A DNA stretch of 16,526 bases from Brachionus koreanus (taxonomy: Eukaryota > Rotifera > Eurotatoria > Ploima > Brachionidae), in NCBI GenBank assembly GCA_016987375.1, contig PJRA01000216.1, positions 2,067,957 to 2,084,482 of the forward strand, in the 5' to 3' direction. Shown here in pieces: positions 1 to 8,169 of the stretch (positions are counted from its first letter, which is position 1; each line of letters starts with the position of its first letter). The position numbers and the translations under genes were made by a program. A model generated the notes under the pieces. The model made no database searches and was not told the DNA's origin. It was given only the letters and a program-made list of their open reading frames with translations.

Positions 1-337
1 TTAGTGGGAGAACGCGGATCAAAAATTCCCGAAGATTTTTTTGCTTCCGACTCTCCATTGCTCTCATTCATGTAACAAATAGGAGTTCTAAATTTTAAGA
101 ATTTTTAAAAAATTATTTGAAAAAAAAAGATAAATCTTCTATATACCTGACTATTCCATTTGAGGGAGACCTTGGGTCAAACTCAGCCTGTATTACTTTG
201 TTATTGATTGGAGTAAAATCATTATTTAAATTTTTATATCTTTTTCCAAGTAGACTCGAGTTAGCATTGGATGTTTCCTCACTTGACGAATAGTCATCCA
301 CTTGTTGAGTCCATTCTTTGTTCATAATATTTCCCAT
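1..337 (-). CDS. CDCA3: CDCA3 (TOME-1)-like cell division cycle-associated protein, 3' end outside window
   Basis: Two exons are visible on the minus strand: 337-147 and 87-1, joined across a 59-nt intron (146-88, GT...AG) in phase 2. The 92 visible residues contain the repeated motif that marks CDCA3: DPRSPSNGIVRTPI at about residues 54-67, and a second DPRSPT at 87-92 cut by the window edge. The splice falls inside the Arg codon of the first motif and restores RTPI exactly, which supports the intron. In vertebrates CDCA3 is a cytosolic, APC/C-regulated adaptor that promotes mitotic entry through Wee1 turnover; that role is known for the family and only inferred here. The ATG at 337 sits in GGCCAAGATGG, a good start context, and encodes MGNIMNKEW. 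The KEN box and C-terminal part expected of the family lie beyond the window. The RAD51AP1 homologue ends 195 nt upstream in the same orientation. Confidence 0.72.
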
Positions 338-467
338 CTTGGCCTTTCTATTTTTTATCTAAATAAGATTTCTGTAAAGTTTTCATTTTAGAAATAATAC
401 TAATTGCAAACTTTTTAAAGCCTGACAATAAAATTTCAAATAATAAATTAGAAAATTGGTAATTAAT

Positions 468-473
468 TTTATT
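468..473 (-). terminator. Putative polyadenylation signal AATAAA of the RAD51AP1 homologue
   Basis: AATAAA reads on the minus strand about 60 nt past the RAD51AP1 stop codon and about 130 nt before the CDCA3-like start. The position suits a short 3' UTR, but this hexamer is frequent in such AT-rich DNA. Confidence 0.4.
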
Positions 474-532
474 GAAATTTAATTAATCCATCGATTTAAC
501 AAAAAAAAGAGAAATTATACAAATATTTTACA

Positions 533-1522
533 TCATGTTAATTTTACATTAGGGTGTAATGGCTTCACCTTTGAATTTCTTGACAAACCAACTCTATACT
601 GAGGTTGAGAGGCTTTGATTTCAATCCTACCTAAAGGACTCGGATTAAGATTAAGACTTGTGTTTAAATTTTTAAGCTCCGATTTCTTAGTTTCAATTGA
701 ACTTAAGCTTTTTCGAGAACTAGATAAATTTGGAACCGTTATTTTTGGTTCTTCTTTTGGTTCATCAAATTTTAAAGAAACAACAACTTTTTCACAAGTT
801 TCTTTTTCTTTTTCATTATTTAATTTCACTTCTTTATTAGAGTCAATTTCATTCAAAACTGTTGAGTTTTCGTCTGACTTTTTGTTCTTTTTTTTTGAAT
901 TTGAATTTGGTGTTGGTTTTTTTTTTGGTGGTGTTCGTTTCTTAGGTTTAGATTTTTTAAAGTCATCATCCGACTCCTCAGCTTCAATGTCTTCTTCCTC
1001 ACTTTCCATTTTTTTCGGTTTTTTCTGGTTATTTTTTTTCTTTAACTTTTCATCAGTTTCATCACTCTTTTTGTCACAAGATTCAATATGTGCTTTAACT
1101 TCAGTTTGTTCATGTTCGTTTACATTTTCATTTTTTTCTTTTTTGGCATTTTCTTCCTCGTTTGCAATCATTTCATTAATATCTGTTTTATTGGCGTTAG
1201 TTGAATTTTCTTTCAATGATAATTCTATAGCTTTTTTAATGTCATTGTCTAATGGATCAACTCTGGTTGACCTCCTTAGAAGAGTCAAAGTCTTAATCAA
1301 AACATTAGGTAAGAGATTACTACCTTTCTCGAATCTTTTTATCTGCAGATCCAGGATCAGTTCGGTTTTTTTTGTTTTTTTTATTTTTGAAATCTTTTTC
1401 AAAATCATCATCACTATTGTCCCCGTCTTCGAAATCGGAGTCCTTGTTTCTAAAAGTAAACAAAGTCAAAAATATTCATTAAATCAAGTTAAAAACGTAA
1501 ACCTTTTGGAACCTTTGCTCAT
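533..1522 (-). CDS. RAD51AP1: RAD51-associated protein 1 (RAD51AP1) homologue, three exons
   Basis: Exons on the minus strand are 1522-1503, 1449-1324 and 1274-533. The introns are 53 nt (1502-1450) and 49 nt (1323-1275), both GT-AG and phase 2. The spliced frame gives 295 residues starting MSKGSKRNKDSDFEDG. The diagnostic part is the C-terminus, about residues 265-295, with YRVGLSRNSKVKPLHPN: it matches the vertebrate RAD51-binding motif (GLSR..RVKPLHPN). Acidic SDDDF segments near residue 20 and in the middle (ESDDDFKKSKPKKR), separated by Lys-rich stretches, also follow the family layout. Residues about 58-71 (DNDIKKAIELSLKE) look like a ubiquitin-interacting motif. The WVPP motif of vertebrate proteins is not seen. 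In vertebrates the protein binds DNA and RAD51 and stimulates strand pairing in homologous recombination; this is inferred here. An unspliced reading frame starting at 1414 would give a wrong N-terminus. Confidence 0.85.
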
Positions 1523-2504
1523 TTGTAAAGTTTAGAATTATAATAGAAAATTTGAGAATTTTCAAATTTTTGAACAAGTTTAAGAATTAAATTTAGAAAA
1601 ATTTGTTAGTCACAGTTTTTTTTCGTTTTTTTTAATTTAATGATTGTATGCTAAAATTTTTAGAATGAATTATGTAGGTTTGTATTAAAATATAAATAAA
1701 GTTAAATGAATCTGTGACGATTTTAAGTGGTCATTCAATGATGAGTTCTATTTTTGGACACTATGTTATGATAATTCAGACAAAATTTTTTCCAATATTC
1801 TCAAACAAATTAACCAAATAGTTTTCTAAGTGGTCTTAAAAACAATTCTTGCAATTTTAGAAATTTTGTAGATATTTTCAATATCTGAATATAGAATTAA
1901 AAATTTAGAAAAGATTAGTATTAGTTTTTACTTGAAATTTTGTTAGCCCTAACACTTCTAGTCAAAGATAGAATGGCCTTTCTAGATTTTTCATCATATA
2001 AAAAATAAAACTTTTTAGTAAGATTGCCTTTTTAGTTTAAAAAAAAATTAAATGAAATTAAATTTTTTTCAACTATATTAAAATTAAATAAAATTTATTC
2101 TATTGAACAAAAAATAACAGTATTAATTTTTTTTTTAATAAACTCTTCATTTATTGTTACAGTATTTTACTAATGCGATATGAATAAAAAATGACCTAGC
2201 TTGGAATATACATTTCAATTTTATAATTTAATCAAGGTTAGTATTCTCAAGTTGCGAAATTTCTGAGAATTCGCACTTTGTCATTGATAATGAGTCCTAT
2301 TTCGCTTTTTCGCTTAGCATCACAGAGATTAAAAGTTCACTTTCTTCTATTTACATATCTCAATGTCCTCCATATGTTAGATATTAGTAAAAAAAATTAA
2401 AAATCCTTGTGTGGATAGCAGGGTCTCCTAAAGACTAAGGAAAATTAGGTTTAAAATTAACAAACATGTTTACTTAAATGAACGCATCAGAAATTCTTAT
2501 TGCC
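1523..2504. other. AT-rich intergenic stretch upstream of RAD51AP1 homologue
   Basis: No gene is recognised on either strand. The part next to 1522 should carry the RAD51AP1 promoter, but no defined element can be named. A 23-nt imperfect palindrome lies at 2253-2275 (TGCGAA...TTCGCA, 6-bp outer arms), followed by two TTTCGC-like stretches near 2300-2316. Confidence 0.5.
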
Positions 2505-2517
2505 AAATTTAGATTTA
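2505..2517 (+). repeat. Left target-site duplication of the LINE insertion
   Basis: AAATTTAGATTTA (13 nt) is identical to 3028-3040. It abuts the inverted LINE segment, within 2-3 nt of where recognisable element sequence begins. A chance match of this length is possible in AT-rich DNA, but both copies sit exactly at the independently judged element ends. Confidence 0.7.
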
Positions 2518-2775
2518 AGTATATGTCCAAGCCATCGCAATATTTTGTTCTTAATGCATTGACTCATTGGCTCTAAATTAGTTCTTTTGTATAGTTCAGC
2601 ATTTGACAGTGTCTCAGGCCAGTTTACCCCCAGACATTCACAGACTTCCAATATGGAAGGTGTTCAGACTTCTTTTATCAGATTCACACATTCTTCAACA
2701 TTCACTGCCGTACATCAGTGTTGCTTTTACTACAGAATTTTACAGTTTGAGTTTTGTTTCCTTGCTGTCAAAGGC
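2518..2775 (-). pseudogene. Inverted LINE ORF fragment, region just after the reverse transcriptase core
   Basis: Read on the minus strand from 2775 downwards, the translation is broken but recognisable. It runs KETKLKL, stop, NSVVKATLMYGSEC, stop in place of the usual Trp, RMCESDKRSLNTFH. After one frame change it continues CLGVNWPETLSNAELYKRTN and then NKILRWLGHI. In intact LINE proteins the same order appears as KTKL..NS.VK..LLYGSETW, then LNTFH..CLR.IL, then WP..ISN.EL..RT, then RWRW(I/L)GH. Two in-frame stops and at least one frameshift show that it is a relic. The 10-T run at 2776-2785 and the AT stretch up to about 2792 are junction filler or eroded element sequence. Confidence 0.78.
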
Positions 2776-2792
2776 TTTTTTTTTTAATTATT

Positions 2793-3019
2793 TTGGACAT
2801 ATATTTAGAATGAAAGAAAAAAGAATACCAAATAAAGTCCTTCAATGGACACCACAAGGTCGACGTAAGGTAGGAAGACCAGCATTAACATGGAGGTCAA
2901 TAATCGTGAAAGAGCTCACCGAAATGGGAATGACATGGGGAGTAGCAAGAGTAAAAGCGAAAGATCGACATGAGTGGAAATTAAAAGTAATGACCCTATG
3001 GTCCACAAGGAGTGAATAA
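2793..3019 (+). pseudogene. Sense-oriented LINE ORF C-terminal fragment
   Basis: An open stretch encodes GHIFRMKEKRIPNKVLQWTP and continues through GRRKVGRPALTWR to a tail with MGMTWGVARVKAKDRHEWK, ending at TAA (3017-3019). This is the typical C-terminus of many invertebrate endonuclease-reverse transcriptase ORFs (GHVLRM...R.P..AL.WTP.G.RK.GRP..TWR...E.E....G.TW......A.DR..W). It has no stop or frameshift, so it is better preserved than the inverted part. It is only the last roughly 75 residues, with no catalytic residues, so no protein function is expected. The stop is followed almost at once by an A-run (3022-3030). Confidence 0.8.
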
Positions 3020-3027
3020 GCAAAAAA

Positions 3028-3040
3028 AAATTTAGATTTA
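3028..3040 (+). repeat. Right target-site duplication of the LINE insertion
   Basis: AAATTTAGATTTA directly follows the A-rich tail of the element and is identical to 2505-2517. The exact left limit is ambiguous because the tail is itself A. Confidence 0.7.
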
Positions 3041-3675
3041 GCACCAATTTTTGAATTATTGAGCTGATCGCATGCACGAATACCAGCATTTATCAAGGAC
3101 TTTTGGAGAATTCTGGAAGTAGATAGAAAATAAGAAAATTTTGTATGAAAATATGGATCAACTCGTTAAATCTTTTTGAATTTAAAAAAAATTTGATATT
3201 GAGGGAGTTAATTTTTTTATTCATGTCATAAGTTCAAAATTTTAAGACCATTATTTCCGACCATGTGGCCTACTCAAGTCAAAAATTCTTCGATTTATAA
3301 AAAAGAAACCAATAAGAGAAATAAATTTTACTAAACAATAATAAGAAATGATACTTCTTGAAATATATTTATATTAAAATAGTAAATGGTGGACCGCCAA
3401 AAATGATGTTGGTCGTTTTGATGATCGTGTACAAAAATAAAATTAAAATATATTTCAAAAATGAAAATTTGATAGATAAAATAATTAAGTATTGTAGTAA
3501 ATTTAGAAAAAATAATTCTAAATCCTAAAGCCGCAACTAACAGCATTTTTTTTTTAGATAATCTCTTTTAATAAAAAAATGATTTTTAAAATTTTTTAAT
3601 TTTTTTGATAGAAAATTGTGTTAATAAAACTCTAGTACTTCTTTATGAAGATATTTTTATTAGAATTAAACAAAA
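3041..3675. other. AT-rich intergenic stretch, nothing recognised
   Basis: There is no convincing gene. A 71-codon open stretch on the minus strand (3331-3546) is low-complexity and hydrophobic, and looks like chance. Confidence 0.4.
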
Positions 3676-3723
3676 ATTAGCTTCAAACTTTATTTACACA
3701 TTAGCTTCAAACATATTTAAAAA
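3676..3723 (+). repeat. Imperfect tandem duplication of about 24 nt
   Basis: ATTAGCTTCAAAC occurs at 3676-3688 and again at 3700-3712, each followed by a similar ATTTA-containing stretch, which suggests a 24-nt tandem unit in two copies. It lies in the presumed 3' UTR or downstream region of the PDZ gene. Confidence 0.55.
3689..3694 (-). terminator. Possible polyadenylation signal of the PDZ gene
   Basis: AATAAA on the minus strand, about 135 nt past the PDZ gene stop, within the tandem duplication. No closer AATAAA was seen. The assignment is weak because the hexamer is common here. Confidence 0.3.
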
Positions 3724-3826
3724 GTGCTTGATCGCCATTCTTGGAAAGGTCGATTCATAGACAGAAAAAATAATAAATAATTAATAGAAAAAAAATTTAA
3801 TTTTCTCACATCCATTATTGAATATT

Positions 3827-4504
3827 TTACTTATCTCTTAAATTACAAATAACAAAATTTTCACAAACATATCCAGCATTTTTAAAATCACTTTCCAAAT
3901 TTAGCCTTGGATACTTGGTCTTGTGAATTACTACCATGTTGACATTCTCTTTGTTTTCCATATATTTTTCCAAATTGGAGATAATATCTGGATTTTTTAA
4001 ATTTAGTTCATCTAGTTCAAGGACCATATCACCTATTTGCAGGCACGACTCTGCTGGTGAATCTGAAAAAATCTCACTGACAAAAAGCATGTCTTGATTT
4101 CCGCATTTTGACTTAGACAAGCTAAATCCGAAGCCAACTTCTGGCCATTTTGGCAAAGTAATGCTTCTCATCAAACCATGTAAATGAGTTTCAGAATCAA
4201 AGCTCTGCAGATAAAATGAGTCCAGCTCTTCAGGATTCAAATTTTTGTCCATATTTTTGTTGTAAGAATAGCTTTCGTATTCATATTCTAGTATTCCATC
4301 CGAATCACTGATTATTTTTGCATGCTTGAAAATTTTTGACTTCTTCGAGTCCGTTTGGGGCGGATAATGGCCTGGCTCGAATATATAATCAAATGGCTCG
4401 CTGATAAAATACTCGTCCTTATTTCCATTTAATTCAATCGTCTCCTCTTCATTAATCTCGGTTATTACTAACTCGTTTATCAATTCAGAATTCGATAGTT
4501 CCAT
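3827..4504 (-). CDS. PDZ-domain protein of unknown function, single exon
   Basis: One uninterrupted frame of 225 residues. The N-terminal half (1-110) is acidic and probably disordered, rich in Glu, Asp, Ser and Tyr, including DGILEYEYESYSYNKN. Residues about 111-196 form a PDZ domain. The peptide-binding loop is GFGFSL (124-129), preceded by an RSITLPKWPEV strand. Then come LFVSEIFSDSPAESCLQIGD (a PDZ core with DSPAE and GD, as in NHERF-type domains), VLELDELNLKN, and a final VNMVVIHK strand. The tail of about 30 residues carries no motif I know. PDZ domains bind C-terminal peptides of partner proteins, so a scaffold or adaptor role is a family-based guess; I do not recognise the orthologue. 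The start at 4504 is in GCCAAAATGG, a strong context. Unlike its neighbours it has no intron. The LIMP-2-like gene lies about 1.07 kb away on the other strand, divergent. Confidence 0.75.
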   Translation of the reverse strand: MELSNSELINELVITEINEEETIELNGNKDEYFISEPFDYIFEPGHYPPQTDSKKSKIFKHAKIISDSDGILEYEYESYSYNKNMDKNLNPEELDSFYLQSFDSETHLHGLMRSITLPKWPEVGFGFSLSKSKCGNQDMLFVSEIFSDSPAESCLQIGDMVLELDELNLKNPDIISNLEKYMENKENVNMVVIHKTKYPRLNLESDFKNAGYVCENFVICNLRDK

Positions 4505-5569
4505 TTTGGCAAGTAAATAATATTTTATCTACTGTAAATTTTAAAAATAAAATTTTAAAACAAGCTTTTTTTTGTATATTTTTAGAAATAATTTATGCTG
4601 AAATTTTTAAGATTAAATTAACTGAAATGTATGAATAGCTAAGTTTCGGCAATCATCTGTGTTAAAAACAAGAATATTTGAATTTTAATATGACTAATCA
4701 CGTTTTTATTTTGTGATGAAAAAAAATTGCTTTTAGTTCTGTTTTTTGCTCATTATACTATGAGCTTGCAGATACCAAAAATTTTGAGATTTATGCCTAA
4801 CTAAAAAACATTTTGGTATCAATCAATATTCTTTATTAAAAAAAACTTTTTTTTTTAACATAAAAAAAATTATTTGAAAAAATAAATCCAAGCAAGATAG
4901 TTACCTCTGGTTAAGAATAGATAATTTTATCAAAGTATAATTCTAAAAAATAAAATAGATTAGGTGAAACAAAGAAATTATTTTTTTATTAATAAAATAG
5001 CTTTTACATGGGAAATTTTATTTTTTTTTCATCTTGAAAAGCAAAATAAATTTTAATATTTAATACAGACTAATTTTCTGCTTGTTTAAAATTGTTTAAA
5101 ATATGATTAAATCTTTCTAAAAACAAAATCCGATCTTCACACCCATTTAAAAAAAAAAAATATTTGGAAAACTTAAAGCATTAGTTAAATGTAACATTTT
5201 ATTTTATTTAAAAACAAATAAAGCTATCTCATTCATTTTTAACATGATTCAATTAATAAATAAAACAATTACCTAGCATTAACAAACTTATTTTTTAATA
5301 AAAATGTTTATAAAATCTTATACATTTGTTAAGATTTTTATAAAATTATTTTAAAATAAACACTTTATTCATGTATCTAATTAAAAAAAAAACGAAATAA
5401 AAATTAATTATCAACAAAAAATGTCAAATAAAGCAAACTTATTTTTCTAAAATTGGAATCGAGCTCTTGTGATTATTCTAATTATCTAATCTTGAGTTCA
5501 TTTAAGACAAAGCTAAACAATTTTATTATATTTCATAATAAATTTAGTCAGTTTTTTTTTAATTCTAAA
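4505..5569. other. Divergent intergenic region between PDZ gene and LIMP-2-like gene
   Basis: AT-rich with many A- and T-runs. It must hold the promoters of both flanking genes, but no element can be named. A 9-codon upstream ORF (ATG at 5421, TAA at 5448-5450) precedes the LIMP-2-like start by about 120 nt; whether it is in the transcript is unknown. The LIMP-2 frame is open back to about 5453 without an ATG, so translation should begin at 5570. Confidence 0.5.
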
Positions 5570-7892
5570 ATGGGTCATGCACTAGCAATTTTCGGAATTG
5601 TGTCGAGTCTCTTACTTGTTACAGTAGGCTTGTTGGCAATTATTTTTGCTGACAAATTCATGCATGCTTTTATTGCTTCGGTAATTAACTAATCTTTTAA
5701 AAATAAAAATGATATTTTTGTTAGAATATACATTTAGATCCTAATAGCGATCTTTACAAACAGTGGCTGAAACCACCAATTGATGTTTATCTAAGCATTT
5801 ATGTTTTTAACCTGAAGAATCCTATTGAATTCCAGAATGGAGCAAAACCACTCTTTGAAGAAATTGGGCCTTTTGTATTTAGAGAATATGTAATTAAGGA
5901 TGACATCGTTAACAACATGAACTACACCATATCATACAAAGAAAAAAAGCAATATTATTTTTTGCAAGATAAGTCTCCCTATGAGTTTGATTACCCTATT
6001 ACCACTTTGAATATGGGACCAATAACTGTTATCAATGGTGTGAAGTATGCCACTAATTTGGTGCATGATGGTATAAATTTGGCTTTACAGCTTACGGGTG
6101 ATACTCTTTTAGTTGATAAAATGCCTGCAAAAGACTTACTTTTTGGATACAAAGACAAATTTTTGGTCCAATTGAAAAAAATTTTGCCAAATCTGGTTCC
6201 AACAGATACAGTGGGACTTTTTATTCAAGTATTATCTTTTATCGAATTTTTTTGTTGGAAATTTTTTTTTCTAAACAGAAAAATGATACTTATGATGGGT
6301 TGTATACAATTTATACTGGAGTTGATGATTTTAATAAAGTAGGAATAGTTGAACGTTTTAACAATCAAAAGTAATGAATATTTTTAATTAGTATTTTGAA
6401 TTTTGGACTAAAAAAACTAAGAAAAATGACATATTGATATAAATTTAATGAACATGCTCAAAAATATTTTTTTTTTATTTAAAAAATTAATGCAGAGGAA
6501 TATTTTCAAGTGTAGCATAACATGTTAAACCAAAGCCAAGTATTGTGCATATTTCTGCATTCAGAATTTTTTTGCAGAAATTAGAAGAAATAAAAAAATA
6601 TGTTTTAAAATTGAATGTTTACTTTGAAAATGTGCTTCTGCAATAAAATTTTTCTTAGAAAATATTTAAAAAACCTTTTTTTAATTATAATTTTTGAGCA
6701 TGATCATTGATCACAAACTTCAATTTGCCGAAACTTTTAGATGATTAAGACTTTAAGTTAGCTTTTTATATTTTGTAAATCAAGCTCTAAAGCTTAACAA
6801 AAAAGCTTTAAATTAAAATTTCTATTTTTTGGATTTTTTGTTCAAAAATTCTAAATGTCTTTTGATCTAACATAAATTATTGATCATTTTTTTTAAGCAA
6901 AGTAGATATTTGGACATCAAAAATAGCTAATATGATAAATGGAACAGGTAATATAAAAAAATATAGCTATTCAGCAAAAATAGTAATTTAAAAATGTTGT
7001 AAGATGGAACAATTCTTCCTCCTTTTTTAAATGAGAGTAGCATAATATACATTTTCGAATCAGATTTGTGTAGGTAAACAAGATTCTTAAATTGTTTAAA
7101 AAATTTAGTCTAAAACTTAAATCAAAGATCACTTTATGCAAAATATAACAAAACAATGAAAATCATTGATGGAATTAAAGTTTTAGGCTTTGCTCCGGAT
7201 GAATATTTTTATGAAAATTACACTATTAATCCAGACAATGCAGGATTTTGCACTCCAGCAGAAAACTGTCTACCAAAAGGTCTACTGAACCTCACCCAAT
7301 GTGTTGGAGGTATTAAATAAAATTTTAACTTCAATTTAAAATTTTTAAAAGTTAACTAATCTAAGGAGTTCCAATAATCATGTCGTGTCCTCATTTTCTT
7401 TATTCAGAAAAGAAATTTGTAGAAGAAGTAGAGGGTCTAATGCCTAATTTCACAGATCATGCGACAATGATCTTTGCAGAGCCGACTACTGGAGTTCTAA
7501 TGAAAGCTAACAAGCGAATTCAGTTTAATACTCAACTATACAAGGACCCAAGAATAAAGTAAATCATTCAATTTAAATAATTTAAATAATTAACAAAATT
7601 TGCTTCTAGAATGACAAAAAATCTACCAGAGATTTTATATCCACTTTTTTGGGTAGATGAACACTTCGAAATTGATAAAAAGAATGCAGATTTGTATTAC
7701 TATCAAGTAAAGCTTCCACTGTTAGGTGTAACTATCGGAAAGTATGCAATATTTGCTATTGGCTTTGTTCTTCTAATATTATCATGTTGTTATACATACA
7801 ATCTGTCCAAAAAAAATGATAATTCCGATACGCTTAACATTCAGCATTCTAGTAAAGATGAAATTGATGAACAAACTCCACTAATTATTTAA
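5570..7892 (+). CDS. SCARB2: Lysosome membrane protein 2 (LIMP-2/SCARB2)-like CD36-family receptor, eight exons
   Basis: Exons: 5570-5680, 5725-6228, 6279-6370, 6898-6947, 7004-7073, 7128-7309, 7366-7558 and 7610-7892. All introns are GT-AG and in frame, giving 494 residues, a normal length for CD36 proteins. An N-terminal membrane anchor (about 4-30) is followed by a large luminal domain and a second membrane segment (about 440-463). Family landmarks in order: WLKPPIDVYLSIYVFNLKNP, GPFVFREY, LLFGYKDKFL, NDTYDGLYTIYTGVDDF, MINGTDGTILPPF, SDLCR, NAGFCTPAENC, CPHFLY and PTTGVLMKANKRIQFN. At least eight N-glycosylation sequons occur (e.g. NYT, NDT, NGT, NLT, NFT). The cytosolic tail ends DEQTPLII, an acidic dileucine signal like that of LIMP-2 (DERAPLI), which points to lysosomal sorting rather than cell-surface CD36 or SR-B1. 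LIMP-2 carries beta-glucocerebrosidase and transports lipid; inferred here. Intron 3 is long (527 nt); the others are 44-56 nt. Confidence 0.92.
6371..6897 (+). other. Long third intron of the LIMP-2-like gene
   Basis: At 527 nt it is roughly ten times longer than the gene's other introns. No exon or gene is visible in it. It contains a small hairpin (8-bp arms 6552-6559 and 6573-6580, TTTCTGCA/TGCAGAAA) and an AAAGCTT...AAGCTTT-like inverted repeat near 6790-6810, neither with an evident role. Confidence 0.6.
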
Positions 7893-7915
7893 AACTTAAT
7901 TATATTCAGTTTTTT

Positions 7916-7921
7916 AATAAA
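7916..7921 (+). terminator. Putative polyadenylation signal of the LIMP-2-like gene
   Basis: AATAAA begins 24 nt after the TAA stop and about 250 nt before the next gene's ATG, which suits a very short 3' UTR. Confidence 0.5.
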
Positions 7922-8169
7922 TATTTAATTTAATTATTGATTTGCAAATGAAAAAGTTTTTTAGTTCTAATTATAAATTTCAAGTCCTTATCTAATTACT
8001 TTTTTTTAAGTTAAAATTTCCAAAAATCAATATTTTTTAAAAGATCATATTATCTTGATGGATCTCGAGTGAAATTTATATCCGAGAATCTGAATATGAA
8101 AATTTATTTTTGATTAGTTTCGCAACAAAAAGTTTACTAAACTAGTCTATTCGATTCATTAGTTCAAGA

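Larger units (their letters stand above)
2518..3027 (+). mobile_element. Truncated LINE (RTE-like tail) with 5' inversion, twin-priming structure
   Basis: The insertion holds two pieces of one non-LTR retrotransposon's C-terminal coding region in opposite orientation. About 2518-2775 encodes the more upstream part on the minus strand; about 2793-3019 encodes the final part on the plus strand. Both pieces contain the same short GHI-coding stretch (TTGGACATATA at 2793-2803, and its reverse complement at 2520-2530), so they meet at nearly the same point of the parent element. A stop codon, GC and an A-run end the element, and identical 13-nt direct repeats flank it. This is the arrangement expected from twin priming during target-primed reverse transcription. 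The clade is uncertain: the near absence of a 3' UTR and the tail sequence suggest RTE, by recollection. The element is dead: it lacks endonuclease and most of the reverse transcriptase. Confidence 0.8.

Noticed and set aside
615..1535. Long plus-strand open frame of 306 codons
   Set aside because: It is rich in Phe and Ser because it is the antisense of the Lys/Glu-rich RAD51AP1 exons, which carry the recognisable motif and consistent splice sites.
2587..2787. Plus-strand reading YSSAFDSVS, which looks like a reverse transcriptase (FDSVS) motif
   Set aside because: The minus strand of the same DNA gives a longer ordered match to the LINE region after the RT core (MYGSE, LNTFH, NWPETLSNAELYKRTN, RWLGHI), so the plus-strand likeness is chance.
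2842..3096. Minus-strand 84-codon open frame
   Set aside because: It is the antisense of the well-matched LINE C-terminal fragment.
3331..3546. Minus-strand 71-codon hydrophobic open frame
   Set aside because: Low complexity, Ile/Phe-rich as expected from AT-rich noncoding DNA, and no family resemblance.
5453..5569. N-terminal extension of the LIMP-2-like protein
   Set aside because: The frame is open, but 5453 is TTG and there is no ATG before 5570; starting at 5570 gives the usual short cytosolic N-terminus before the first membrane segment.
6971..7156. Minus-strand 61-codon open frame inside the LIMP-2-like gene
   Set aside because: It overlaps exon 5 and part of exon 6, which encode the conserved NGTDGTILPPF and SDLCR segments on the plus strand.
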